Below, piece by piece: positions 1 through 7,133 of a stretch of 13,736 bases of DNA. Under the pieces are notes generated by a model. That model was not told the DNA's origin, ran no database searches, and saw nothing but the letters and a program-made list of their open reading frames with translations. The stretch is from Prevotella sp. CAG:755 (GTDB lineage Bacteria; Bacteroidota; Bacteroidia; Bacteroidales; Bacteroidaceae), in assembly GCA_000431275.1 (NCBI GenBank), contig HF989189.1, positions 9,422 to 23,157 of the forward strand, written 5' to 3'. Numbering within the stretch: position 1 is the stretch's first letter; every line of letters begins with the position of its first letter. The position numbers were made by a program, and so were the translations under genes.

Positions 1-3000
1 CACGCCGTTGAAGTAGAGCCCGTTTGTGCCGAGGATGGACCAGTTCTCACCGTCGCGGGTGAAGGTGAACGTGTCGCCGTTTTCGCTTACGATGATTTGT
101 CCGGAACGAACCAGCTTGGGAATGTAGAGGCCGTTCGAGTTTTGCAGCTTGAAGCCTTCACCGTTTTTCACGGCTTTCCACACGTGGGCCGGCGTGCCCT
201 CGATGGTGTAGGAGGTGACAACTCGGTTGTTCGTCGGGTTGACGCTGAGGAAGCCGCTGCGCTGTCCGCTTTCGACGTTTGAGTTGTCGAAAAGCAGGTA
301 GTAGTGTCCGTCTTCGACCTCGGTGGCCGGTTCGAGTGCTTCGGCGAATGAGGGAAGCGCGTCGGTCTGGTAGATGAGGTCGATGATGGAGTCACTTTCG
401 AGCGTGAGGACGTCCGATGTTTCGGACGAGGCGTACGTGTAGTATTCGCCCATGTCGGGGGCGGTCCAGCTGAACGATGCGGCTTTGTCCGCCGGTACCA
501 CGCTGTCTTTCTGGGCGATGAGGATGCCGTTGGGGTCGAGGCTGCGCAGCGAAGCGGTGTAGGCTGTGCGGCGGTAGGTGAGCTCGTATGTCAGGTCGGT
601 CTGCGCGTCGTCTGTGCCGGTAAGTGTGGCCGGGTCTGTGGTGCACTCGTAGTTGGCGATTTCGGGTACAGAGGGCGTGTAGGGTTTGCCTTTCTCGATG
701 GAGCAGATGTAGGTGCCGATGAGCTTGCCTTCGGTGTCGCGGGCGGTGTAGACGGCGCGCACCACTTCGGTCAGGCGCCAGTTGGTGCCTTGTGGGAAGG
801 TGGCGGAGGCGTCTGCATAGATGGTGCCCGGGTCGATGGAGTATCCGTCGCCGATGGGGTAGAACTTGGCGCCTTTGGCCGCGGAGAGGGTGAAGCCGCC
901 GTTCTCCATGTCTGAGGTGAGCGTGATTTCAGCCGGAGTATCGCCCAGGCTGACGGGCGACGTGGTGCCGGCGATGCTGCGGCCCGTGGTGGTGTTGGTC
1001 AGCGTGATGGTCTGCACGCCGTTGGCAGGCTCGGAGGCGTTGACGGTCCATGCGTCGTTGCCCCATGCCGAGGTGGTCCATCCGAGTGTCGAGCCTTCAT
1101 TGTCGGCCAGGCGTACGCCGGTCTGGTAGGGGCTTATGTTCTCGATGCGGTAGGTGGCTGTTCCGCTGGGGATGGTGACGTAGTCGATGTCGCTGCTGCC
1201 CTCCGGCTCGAGGTTGAAGAGTCCGGCCGAGGTGTCGTAAGGCTTGTTGTAGATGTTGATGGCCATTTTCTGTCCGCTTCCTGCCGAGTTGAAGTAGAGG
1301 CCGGCGTGTTGGTCGCTGCTGATGTCGAACCAGCTGATGCCGTCGTCGTTGCCCGAGTTGCCGCCTGCGCCGAGGCTGAAATTGTAGTGGCGCGCGGTGT
1401 AGTCGTACATCCAGCGTCCGCTCAGTTCGGTGTTTGTCGCGGTGGGGTTGACTGAGCCGTCGGGCCATGCCTTGTTGACGAGGGCGTACTTGCCGGATCC
1501 GGCGGGGTCGGCCACGAACGTCCAGTACTGGTATTTCTGAATCGTGTCGGCGGCGTCGGTGATGGGCGTGTTGCTCCACAGGTAGCCTACGGTGGCCTGC
1601 GTGGCCTCGTCGGTCACGAGGGGCGAATCCTTGCAGACGAGCTCGATGGCGCGGCCTGAGCGGGTGTCGGTGGCGCGGGTGGTGAGGCGGTAGTAGGTGC
1701 CCTCTTCGGGGAGTTGCGGTTCTTCGGTCTCGCCTTGCTCCTGACGCACCAGATAGTCGCACCATACGTAGTCACGATAGTTGAGCAGGGTGGTGTCGAC
1801 GCGCAGGCGGGTGAGGAAGTTGTCGAAGTCGCGGAGGTTGTCTTGCGTCCATCCCACTTCGGCCATGGCGATGAGGCGGGGGAGGGCCTGGTATTCGAGC
1901 AGCCAGTTGCTCGACACGTGCTCGCACCAGAAGGTGCCTTGTACGCCAAGTGTGTTTGTGCGGATCGTGGGACGGTGGTTGTAGACGATCTCGAGCGTGG
2001 CGTCGGAGCCGCTTCCGGCGTTGTGCACTTCGTCCGGCCGTGGGCTTTGTTTGCGGTTGATATACCACTGCGGCTGTGGTGTCAGAATAGTGGCCATGCC
2101 GAGGTTCTGGGCTACGTTGGAGGCATTCTCCGCCCCGGTCCAGCACATGATGGTCAGGTCTTCACCCCGCAGCAGGTCGAGGTCCGAACCCCGGGCTGTG
2201 ACGCTTTCGTTCCATGCGATGAGGTGGCGGCGTTTCTCCGGGTCTTCTTTCGAGGCCATGTACTGGATGAGGTCGTGGGTGAAGTGGCTTTGCAGGCCGC
2301 GTATGTTGTCATAGCCAAGCGAGTCTTGCAGGGCAAGGCAGTCGGCGTTGCTCGACCATGCGTTCGTGGGGCATTCGTCGCCGCCGATGTGGATGTATTT
2401 CGAGGGGAAGATTTCGGTGAGTTCGTCGAGGATGTCTTTGCAGAACTGTACGGCGGCGGGGTTGGCTATGTTCAGCACGTCGGTCGATACGCCGCCGTCG
2501 TTCCATACGCGGTGTGAGCCATAGGGGTTGCAGGAGAATTCGGGGTAGGCCGTGATGGCGGCGCACATGTGTCCGGGCATCTCGATTTCGGGGATGACCT
2601 CGATGTGGCGTTCGGCGGCGTAGGCCACGATTTCCTTCATCTGCTCGACCGTGTAGTAGTAGGGGCCGTACTGGTCTGAGGTGTAGAACCGGCCGTGTGC
2701 CGGGTCAACGTCCCACGACCCCTGGCGTGTGGCTGCGATGGTTTGCAGCTTCGGATATTTGGGCATTTCGAAGCGCCATCCCTGGTCGTCGGTCAGGTGC
2801 CACTGGAAACGGTTCATCTTGTAGTAGGCCATTATGTCAAGCACGCGCTTGATCTCGTCAATCGTGAAGAAGTGGCGGGCGCAGTCAAGCATGAAGCCGC
2901 GGTATTCAAACCGCGGGGAGTCGGTGATGGAACAGGCCGGGATGGCATATTCCGTGACGGTCGGGTCGGCCACTTCGGCCATGACGTTGCGCGGCAGGAG

Positions 3001-3396
3001 CATTTTGAGCGTCTGGAAAGCGTGGAAGAAGCCTGCCGCCGTCTGGGCGCGGAGGGTGATGCTTTCCGACGTGACATCGAGGGCATAGCCTTCGGGGCCG
3101 AGCTGCTGGTCGGCCGTTTGCTCCAGGATGATGCCCGACGGGGCGGTGTTCGAGGCGGTGAGTTCGATGCCGCTGGCAGCTTCGAATGCGTCGATGAAGC
3201 GCTGTGCTTCTGCTTTCAGGCTGTCCGGCAGGTTCAGACAGGCCACCTGGGTCTCGTTCTTGAATGTGAACGTTCCGCCGTTTTCCTGGGTAGTGTAAGT
3301 CCGCGGCCGGGGAATGATGTTCTGAGCCTCGGCTGTGGACGTCCCTACGCATAGGCTTGCACTTAGAAACAAGGCTGCGAGGTAGAATGGTTTCAT
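1..3396 (-). CDS. Secreted GH20 beta-N-acetylhexosaminidase with long lectin-like C-terminal extension (3' end outside window)
   Basis: Reads open from an ATG at 3396 to the left edge (1132 codons, no stop), so it is partial at its C-terminus. Residues 1 to about 24 are a signal peptide (MKPFYLAALFLSASLC...), so the enzyme acts in the periplasm or on the surface. Residues 25-160 fit the GH20b N-terminal domain. Residues 163-520 are the GH20 barrel: FEYRGFMLDCARHFF, WHLTDDQGWR, EIEMPGH, the catalytic pair D340-E341 in HIGGDECPTNAW, and GVQGTFWCEH...PRLIAMAEVGW. GH20 enzymes release terminal GlcNAc or GalNAc from glycans by substrate-assisted catalysis. After the barrel, residues 566-727 look like a ricin-type lectin region, a stretch near 900-960 resembles a MucBP-like repeat, and from about 1030 a second ricin-like module begins. 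These extensions suggest binding to mucin or other host glycans (inference). Enzyme class is secure; the C-terminal domain names are tentative. Confidence 0.93.
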   Translation of the reverse strand, partial: MKPFYLAALFLSASLCVGTSTAEAQNIIPRPRTYTTQENGGTFTFKNETQVACLNLPDSLKAEAQRFIDAFEAASGIELTASNTAPSGIILEQTADQQLGPEGYALDVTSESITLRAQTAAGFFHAFQTLKMLLPRNVMAEVADPTVTEYAIPACSITDSPRFEYRGFMLDCARHFFTIDEIKRVLDIMAYYKMNRFQWHLTDDQGWRFEMPKYPKLQTIAATRQGSWDVDPAHGRFYTSDQYGPYYYTVEQMKEIVAYAAERHIEVIPEIEMPGHMCAAITAYPEFSCNPYGSHRVWNDGGVSTDVLNIANPAAVQFCKDILDELTEIFPSKYIHIGGDECPTNAWSSNADCLALQDSLGYDNIRGLQSHFTHDLIQYMASKEDPEKRRHLIAWNESVTARGSDLDLLRGEDLTIMCWTGAENASNVAQNLGMATILTPQPQWYINRKQSPRPDEVHNAGSGSDATLEIVYNHRPTIRTNTLGVQGTFWCEHVSSNWLLEYQALPRLIAMAEVGWTQDNLRDFDNFLTRLRVDTTLLNYRDYVWCDYLVRQEQGETEEPQLPEEGTYYRLTTRATDTRSGRAIELVCKDSPLVTDEATQATVGYLWSNTPITDAADTIQKYQYWTFVADPAGSGKYALVNKAWPDGSVNPTATNTELSGRWMYDYTARHYNFSLGAGGNSGNDDGISWFDISSDQHAGLYFNSAGSGQKMAINIYNKPYDTSAGLFNLEPEGSSDIDYVTIPSGTATYRIENISPYQTGVRLADNEGSTLGWTTSAWGNDAWTVNASEPANGVQTITLTNTTTGRSIAGTTSPVSLGDTPAEITLTSDMENGGFTLSAAKGAKFYPIGDGYSIDPGTIYADASATFPQGTNWRLTEVVRAVYTARDTEGKLIGTYICSIEKGKPYTPSVPEIANYECTTDPATLTGTDDAQTDLTYELTYRRTAYTASLRSLDPNGILIAQKDSVVPADKAASFSWTAPDMGEYYTYASSETSDVLTLESDSIIDLIYQTDALPSFAEALEPATEVEDGHYYLLFDNSNVESGQRSGFLSVNPTNNRVVTSYTIEGTPAHVWKAVKNGEGFKLQNSNGLYIPKLVRSGQIIVSENGDTFTFTRDGENWSILGTNGLYFNGV

Positions 3397-3437
3397 GAAA
3401 AAGTGATTTAAGTTTGTTTTGAGCGTATTAGCGGCTA

Positions 3438-3468
3438 CAAATGTACGCAATCTGAGACGCAAATCCAA
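3438..3468 (-). promoter_or_regulatory. Promoter of the GH20 gene
   Basis: On the minus strand a perfect Bacteroidota -7 box, TACATTTG (3438-3445), is preceded by TTG (3466-3468) at 20 nt. The predicted transcript start lies about 35-40 nt before the GH20 ATG. The spacing is the same as in the rRNA promoter at the right end of the window. Confidence 0.7.
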
Positions 3469-3654
3469 GTTTTCCCCTTCCTTTTTTGTGGGATGTGAGG
3501 AACTTTTCTTTTTCATGGGAGGGGTATGGGGTGGGGCGTCGCATTTGGGGCCATGTGGCCGTGGGTCCGTAGGGGCCTGCCTCTTTCCGGAGAAGTTTTA
3601 GGTGAGCGTTTTCCCTTTATTTTCCCGGCGTGAGAACTCGCCCGTTTTTCTTAT

Positions 3655-3702
3655 CCTCACGTAGTGAGGTTTCTTTGTTCTTTATATCTTTCTTATTCTT
3701 TG
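3655..3702 (+). terminator. Possible rho-independent terminator facing right
   Basis: CCTCAC-GTA-GTGAGG forms a perfect 6-bp stem with a 3-nt loop (3655-3669), followed on the plus strand by a T-rich tract (TTTCTTTGTTCTTT and onward). On the minus strand no T tract follows. No plus-strand gene is known upstream, so what it would terminate is unclear. Confidence 0.35.
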
Positions 3703-4116
3703 TGCCGGAAAGTGTGTCCGCACTGTGCCATGCGGCAAGTTTTCCACCGGATAAAGTGCCGGATATGCAGCCCGGGTAATGAGGCCGATAGCGCCGTAAA
3801 TGTTTGATAAATAATAGGATGAAACGTATCTCCAAACAGGACGTGCCGACGGGTTTTCCACCGTTCCGGTTTCCTCCGTCTGCCTGTCTCTAAGAGATGT
3901 ACGGCGGCGAAGAAGCCGGCCGTAGGGTGGCAGCCACAGGCGGTTGCGACGCGTCGGCGGAATGGCGGTTTATGTGGTGTCCGGCACTTTCCTTAAAGGT
4001 GCGTAGCGGACATTGCGTGGAATGTGCCGCTGCTTTCCGGCGGTGGGCATCGTAGTGGGCGTATCGTGTTTTTCCGATGCGTTTGGCCGGAAAGTTTCGC
4101 ACGCGTTGGGGCGTGG

Positions 4117-5340
4117 TCAGTCGTTGCCAGACGGCAGGGTGAAGCGGATGCCGAAGTTCAGCTTAAAGTTCAGGGGGTGTGCCTTGTAGAAGTTTTGAAC
4201 AGCACTTCCGTTGTCGAAATGATAGCTTATGCCGGGTTCGGCAAAGATGCCCCATTGGCTGCTGAGGTCGAACTGGATGCCGGCCGAGGCGTAAAGCGAC
4301 CATTGTGGTGATGCCGGGCGCACGTCGTCGTTCGAAGTCGAGGTGACGCCGTCGTCGTAGATGTAGTCTGTCTCAGCCTTTCCGGACACGCAGAGTTCGG
4401 CCATGCCTCCGGCGGCCGCGTAGCAGCGGAGCCGATGGTCCTCCCAGAAATCGTAGCGCAGTCCGACGGGCAGTCCGACGTAGTGCAGGAGCTGTTTCGT
4501 GCGGTAAAAGTATTGTTCGCTTCCCGAACGCATGTCGGAGCGGAGGAACGTGTAGGTGAGCCCGGTTTCGAGGCTGAGACGGGGCGTGATTTCGTAGTCG
4601 GCCATGAAGGCCAGGCGCACAGGCTGGCGGTGGCGGGTGTCTGTGTAGGTCGGCAGGTTTTGGTGCTTGTTGGTTTGCAGGATGCTGGTCATCGCTCCCG
4701 AGACGGGCGATTCCCCGTCTTCTGAAAGCGACGGGATGGGACGCCCTGTAAGGCTGCCGTATCCTTCCATGCTGCCGCTTGACGTTGCCGCATTCGAAGC
4801 CATGAGCCGCAGGGAGAGCCTTTTCCTTTTTGACGTGCCGGATGGGGTGGCGTCGTATGAGGAGCGTGGGTGGTTCGGCTCTTTCATTCCGTGCGGTTCT
4901 TCCTTGTTTTCAGATGGTGTGCGGGCGGTTAGCGGTGCTGCCGCACTGTCGGGCCTGGTGTGTGTGTCTTCTGCGGATGTGGCCGTGTGTTTTTTTGGTA
5001 GGGCAGGCGTTGTGGCTTCGGCGGTGAGGACGTCCGGCGTGGCGCGGGATGTGACAGTATGGGGCGAAGCTGTGTCCTCTTCCTCCCGGGGTTGGCTTGC
5101 GGCTGTGGCGCTAAGGCGTTGCGGGGCGTCCTGTATGGCCGGCCTGTCGGATGGCCAGCATAGCAAGAGGGCCGCTATGGCTGCTGCGGCGCTTTCAATT
5201 GTGACCGGCAAGAGGCGGAATCGTTTTTGAGGTCGCTTTTTGAGCGAGTGCGCGATGTCGTTCCACAAGTCGGCGGGCGCTGGCTTTTCGTAGTCAGCCA
5301 TGCGTCGGCGCAGGATGTCTGTCCACTCTTTTTCTGTCAT
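4117..5340 (-). CDS. Dual-membrane-spanning anti-sigma factor (Dma-like) with outer-membrane beta-barrel
   Basis: 407 residues from an ATG 5 nt after the stop of the ECF sigma gene, so the two are translated as a pair. Residues 1-43 are a basic, helical cytoplasmic segment (EWTDILRRRMADYE...LWNDIAHSL) of the kind that binds the sigma factor. Residues 44-62 form one inner-membrane helix (TIESAAAAIAALLLCW). Residues 63 to about 170 are a Pro/Ser/Thr/Glu-rich, probably disordered linker long enough to cross the periplasm. Residues 173-407 look like a small PorT/OmpA-type outer-membrane barrel (LSLETGLTYTFL, YVGLPVGLRYDF, WSLYASAGIQFDLS, FKLNFGIRFTLP). This layout matches the Dma family described in Bacteroides, in which an envelope signal sensed through the outer-membrane barrel is passed to a cytoplasmic sigma factor. 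Signal and regulon are unknown here. Automatic annotation would probably call it a PorT-family or outer-membrane beta-barrel protein. Confidence 0.82.
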   Translation of the reverse strand: MTEKEWTDILRRRMADYEKPAPADLWNDIAHSLKKRPQKRFRLLPVTIESAAAAIAALLLCWPSDRPAIQDAPQRLSATAASQPREEEDTASPHTVTSRATPDVLTAEATTPALPKKHTATSAEDTHTRPDSAAAPLTARTPSENKEEPHGMKEPNHPRSSYDATPSGTSKRKRLSLRLMASNAATSSGSMEGYGSLTGRPIPSLSEDGESPVSGAMTSILQTNKHQNLPTYTDTRHRQPVRLAFMADYEITPRLSLETGLTYTFLRSDMRSGSEQYFYRTKQLLHYVGLPVGLRYDFWEDHRLRCYAAAGGMAELCVSGKAETDYIYDDGVTSTSNDDVRPASPQWSLYASAGIQFDLSSQWGIFAEPGISYHFDNGSAVQNFYKAHPLNFKLNFGIRFTLPSGND

Positions 5341-5345
5341 CGTTC

Positions 5346-5933
5346 TCAGCTAATGTTGCGTGTCCTGTAATCTTGAATCCATTGAGCCAGCTGGCTTTTG
5401 GCCCGGCTGAATTGAGAGGCCGAGGAACTCTCGCCGATTTGTAGCAAGGCGGCGATTTCCTTGTGGCTTTTCCCCTCGAAGACGTAAAGGTTGAAGACGG
5501 TGCGCTGTCCGCTGGGCAAACGGCGTATCATGTCTTGCAGGACGTCGAGAGGGACGTCTTCCACTGCTGGCGGTTCGTCGCAGGGTAACCATTTGTCAGC
5601 CTCGTCGTCGAGTGGGACAAGGAGGTCTTTCCCCCGCAGGAATTTCAGCGCCTCGTTGATGGCGATGCGCTTCATCCAGGCTTCGAGCGAGCCTTTGCCG
5701 CGGTATTCAAAACGGTCCATCCGGGTGAAGATCTTGATGTAAGCTTCTTGCAGGACATCGTGCAGGTCGTCTTCGTCGGTGACGTAGCGTGCACAGGTGG
5801 CGGTCAGCTTGCCGGCGGACTGGTCGTAGAGGGCTTTCATGGCGGCGGCGTCGCCCTGGACGACTCGGCGTGCCGTGTCGCGTTCGTCGGCTGTCGGTCT
5901 GGTGCCGGTTATCCTTATGTTCAGCAGCTTCAT
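5346..5933 (-). CDS. ECF-type RNA polymerase sigma-70 factor (Das-like, partner of the adjacent anti-sigma factor)
   Basis: 195 residues from the ATG at 5933. A longer reading from TTG at 5969 adds 12 basic residues with no family support, so the ATG is preferred. Region 2 spans about 35-100 (ALYDQSAGKLTATCARYVTDEDDLHDVLQEAYIKIF..., then LEAWMKRIAINEALKFLR), which binds core polymerase and the -10 element. Region 4 spans about 132-185 (LPSGQRTVFNLYVFEGKSHKEIAALL, then SSSASQFSRAKSQLAQWI), a helix-turn-helix for the -35 element. There is no extra C-terminal domain. It sits 5 nt upstream of the membrane-spanning anti-sigma gene, the usual arrangement for an ECF factor held inactive by its neighbour. 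The match to the Bacteroidales ECF group working with Dma proteins is from context; its target promoters cannot be read from this window. Confidence 0.92.
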   Translation of the reverse strand: MKLLNIRITGTRPTADERDTARRVVQGDAAAMKALYDQSAGKLTATCARYVTDEDDLHDVLQEAYIKIFTRMDRFEYRGKGSLEAWMKRIAINEALKFLRGKDLLVPLDDEADKWLPCDEPPAVEDVPLDVLQDMIRRLPSGQRTVFNLYVFEGKSHKEIAALLQIGESSSASQFSRAKSQLAQWIQDYRTRNIS

Positions 5934-5970
5934 CGTAGGTCTTTGGACATGCCGTCTAAGAGAAAGCAAA

Positions 5971-6015
5971 CAGCTCCGGCACCAGAAAAGTGAAAGAAAG
6001 AGGTGCCGGTAGCTG
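5971..6015 (-). terminator. Hairpin after the lipoprotein gene, possible terminator or attenuator before the sigma gene
   Basis: On the minus strand CAGCT-a-CCGGCACC pairs with GGTGCCGG-AGCTG (13 bp with one bulged A, 18-nt loop), followed by TTTGCTTTCTCTT. This is a plausible intrinsic terminator for the lipoprotein transcript, 37 nt before the sigma factor ATG. The T run is interrupted, so readthrough is likely. Confidence 0.5.
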
Positions 6016-6021
6016 TCTGAT

Positions 6022-6038
6022 GCCGGAGGGGCTCCGGC
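6022..6038. repeat. Perfect 7-bp stem-loop
   Basis: GCCGGAG-GGG-CTCCGGC lies between the lipoprotein stop and the terminator-like hairpin, giving two consecutive hairpins in the 139-nt gap before the sigma gene. No T tract follows on either strand. Confidence 0.5.
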
Positions 6039-6072
6039 TTCATTGTCGGTTTCTTGCGTCGGGGCGGGCGGT

Positions 6073-6645
6073 TCATTCTACGGCCACGGCTATCTTGCCG
6101 TTCTTCCCGTTCTTGTCGGTGACGGCCACGGAGGTCGTGCCCGCAGCAATGCCGGTGATGGAAATCGTGTCGCCGTCGACATGGACGGTGGCGATGGTCT
6201 CGTCGTCCGAGACAGTCTCAAAGGGAGCTTCTCCGCCGTCCACTGTGATCGTGTCGGTCGTGCCTGCCGCTACGGCCACGCTGTCGTTGCTGAATTCCAG
6301 GCTGTCGGGAGCCGTTACGTTGACGGAAACATGGCCGCTGATTTTGAGCGAATCGGTGACGGTGATGACAGCCTTTCCGGCTTTCAGGCCTGTGACGATG
6401 AGTGTGTCGCCATTCAGTACGGCTGTGGCCACGTCGCTGTTGTCAGATGTCACGGTGAATGGGGCGCGTCCTCCCAAGACGAGGGCAGAGTCGCTGCCGC
6501 CGATGGCGAGTTCCATCTTCGACGGGCTTATCAACAGACCGAGTGGGGTGTTGCCGTTGTCGTCGTCGCTGCATGAAGAGAAAGTGATGGCTGCCAGGCA
6601 GCAGAGCACGATGGACATGAAGATGGATTTCTGGAACGTTTTCAT
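6073..6645 (-). CDS. Surface lipoprotein with two tandem Ig-like (BIG2-type) repeats
   Basis: 190 residues from ATG at 6645. A GTG at 6705 would add 20 Lys/Arg-rich residues before an already complete signal peptide, so the ATG is preferred. Residues 1-24 are a lipoprotein signal peptide with lipobox ITFSSC, and Cys25 is the lipidation site. The following SDDDNG is acidic, as in the Bacteroidota surface-export signal, so the protein is probably on the outer face of the outer membrane. The mature part is two similar repeats of about 75 residues, each carrying GG-APF, a VAT motif, GDT and ITG/VTG-AG followed by VTD, resembling bacterial Ig-like group 2 domains. Such domains usually act as spacers or adhesive modules; no catalytic residues are seen. 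It lies 139 nt upstream of the sigma/anti-sigma pair on the same strand. Its role is unknown; a link to that pair rests only on position. Confidence 0.82.
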   Translation of the reverse strand: MKTFQKSIFMSIVLCCLAAITFSSCSDDDNGNTPLGLLISPSKMELAIGGSDSALVLGGRAPFTVTSDNSDVATAVLNGDTLIVTGLKAGKAVITVTDSLKISGHVSVNVTAPDSLEFSNDSVAVAAGTTDTITVDGGEAPFETVSDDETIATVHVDGDTISITGIAAGTTSVAVTDKNGKNGKIAVAVE

Positions 6646-7133
6646 TGTTTTGTCGAGTTTTTTTCGTTTTACTGTTTCTGTTTTACGTTTTTTGTGGGCG
6701 CTCACATTTGTCTAAATCCCGTAATGGCTGAAACCTTGCACGGCTTGGCCCGTTTTTTTTCGGCGGAGAGGAAGTCTTCCTGTTTCGAGGAATCGTGCAG
6801 GTCGCCAAATCCGTAAGTGAGAAACATTTTCGAGGCGCAAAATTACCTATTTCGGGCGGTTGTTTCCGAGGTGGGCTGAACTTTGCATCAATTCGTCGGA
6901 TTTTCTTTCCGCTTTTCCAAAAGTCATCCGTCGTACGGCTTTCGCGAGGGTAAGGGGCGTTGCGCCGCCTTTCCGCTTTGGCCCGCTGCTCACCATATCT
7001 TGGTATCTGTGCAGGGGTGGGGATATTTGGGCAGAAACTTTGAATATACCCTGTTTAGGCGATTGCGCAGGTCGCGTGATTGTCGGAACTTTGCACCCGC
7101 TTCGAAAGTATTTCTTAACGAAACAACTCACAG
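6646..7133. other. Divergent intergenic region between the lipoprotein gene and xusA
   Basis: A 488-nt region holding promoters for both directions. On the minus strand TAATTTTG (6838-6845) matches the -7 consensus, but lies nearly 200 nt before the lipoprotein ATG and lacks a clear -33 element. On the plus strand GAACTTTGCA occurs twice, at 6878 and 7086, the second being the likely xusA promoter. Open frames here begin with non-ATG codons or overlap the start of xusA and have no recognisable features. Confidence 0.55.
7063..7093 (+). promoter_or_regulatory. Probable promoter of the xus locus
   Basis: TTG (7063-7065), 20 nt, then GAACTTTG (7086-7093), one mismatch from TAnnTTTG, followed by CACCCGC, a common downstream context in this group. 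This gives a leader of roughly 35 nt before the xusA ATG at 7134. I could not identify a Fur-type operator by eye. Confidence 0.5.

Larger units (their letters stand above)
3397..4116. other. 720-nt intergenic region, no convincing gene
   Basis: It lies between the 3' end of the anti-sigma gene and the start of the GH20 gene, both on the minus strand. The open frames here start only with TTG or GTG and show no domain, signal peptide or membrane segment. Near the GH20 end is the GH20 promoter. At 3655-3669 there is a perfect hairpin followed by a T-rich run on the plus strand, listed separately. No obvious terminator for the anti-sigma gene was found just after its stop. The rest shows nothing recognisable. 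Confidence 0.6.

Noticed and set aside
1714..2517. Plus-strand open frame of 267 codons inside the GH20 gene
   Set aside because: Antisense to the GH20 catalytic region, whose motifs are clear on the minus strand.
3809..3823. 15-nt identity (AAATAATAGGATGAA) with the 16S rRNA 5' junction at 13692-13706
   Set aside because: The flanks do not match and the stretch is AT-rich, so chance similarity is the simplest explanation. A 24-codon frame starting within it has no support.
3617..4102. Two minus-strand open frames of about 70 codons in the GH20 upstream region
   Set aside because: They begin with TTG and GTG, have no recognisable features, and coding bias is not evident.
6847..7131. Minus-strand 94-codon frame upstream of xusA
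   Set aside because: GTG start, no hydrophobic or domain features, and it covers the likely xus promoter.
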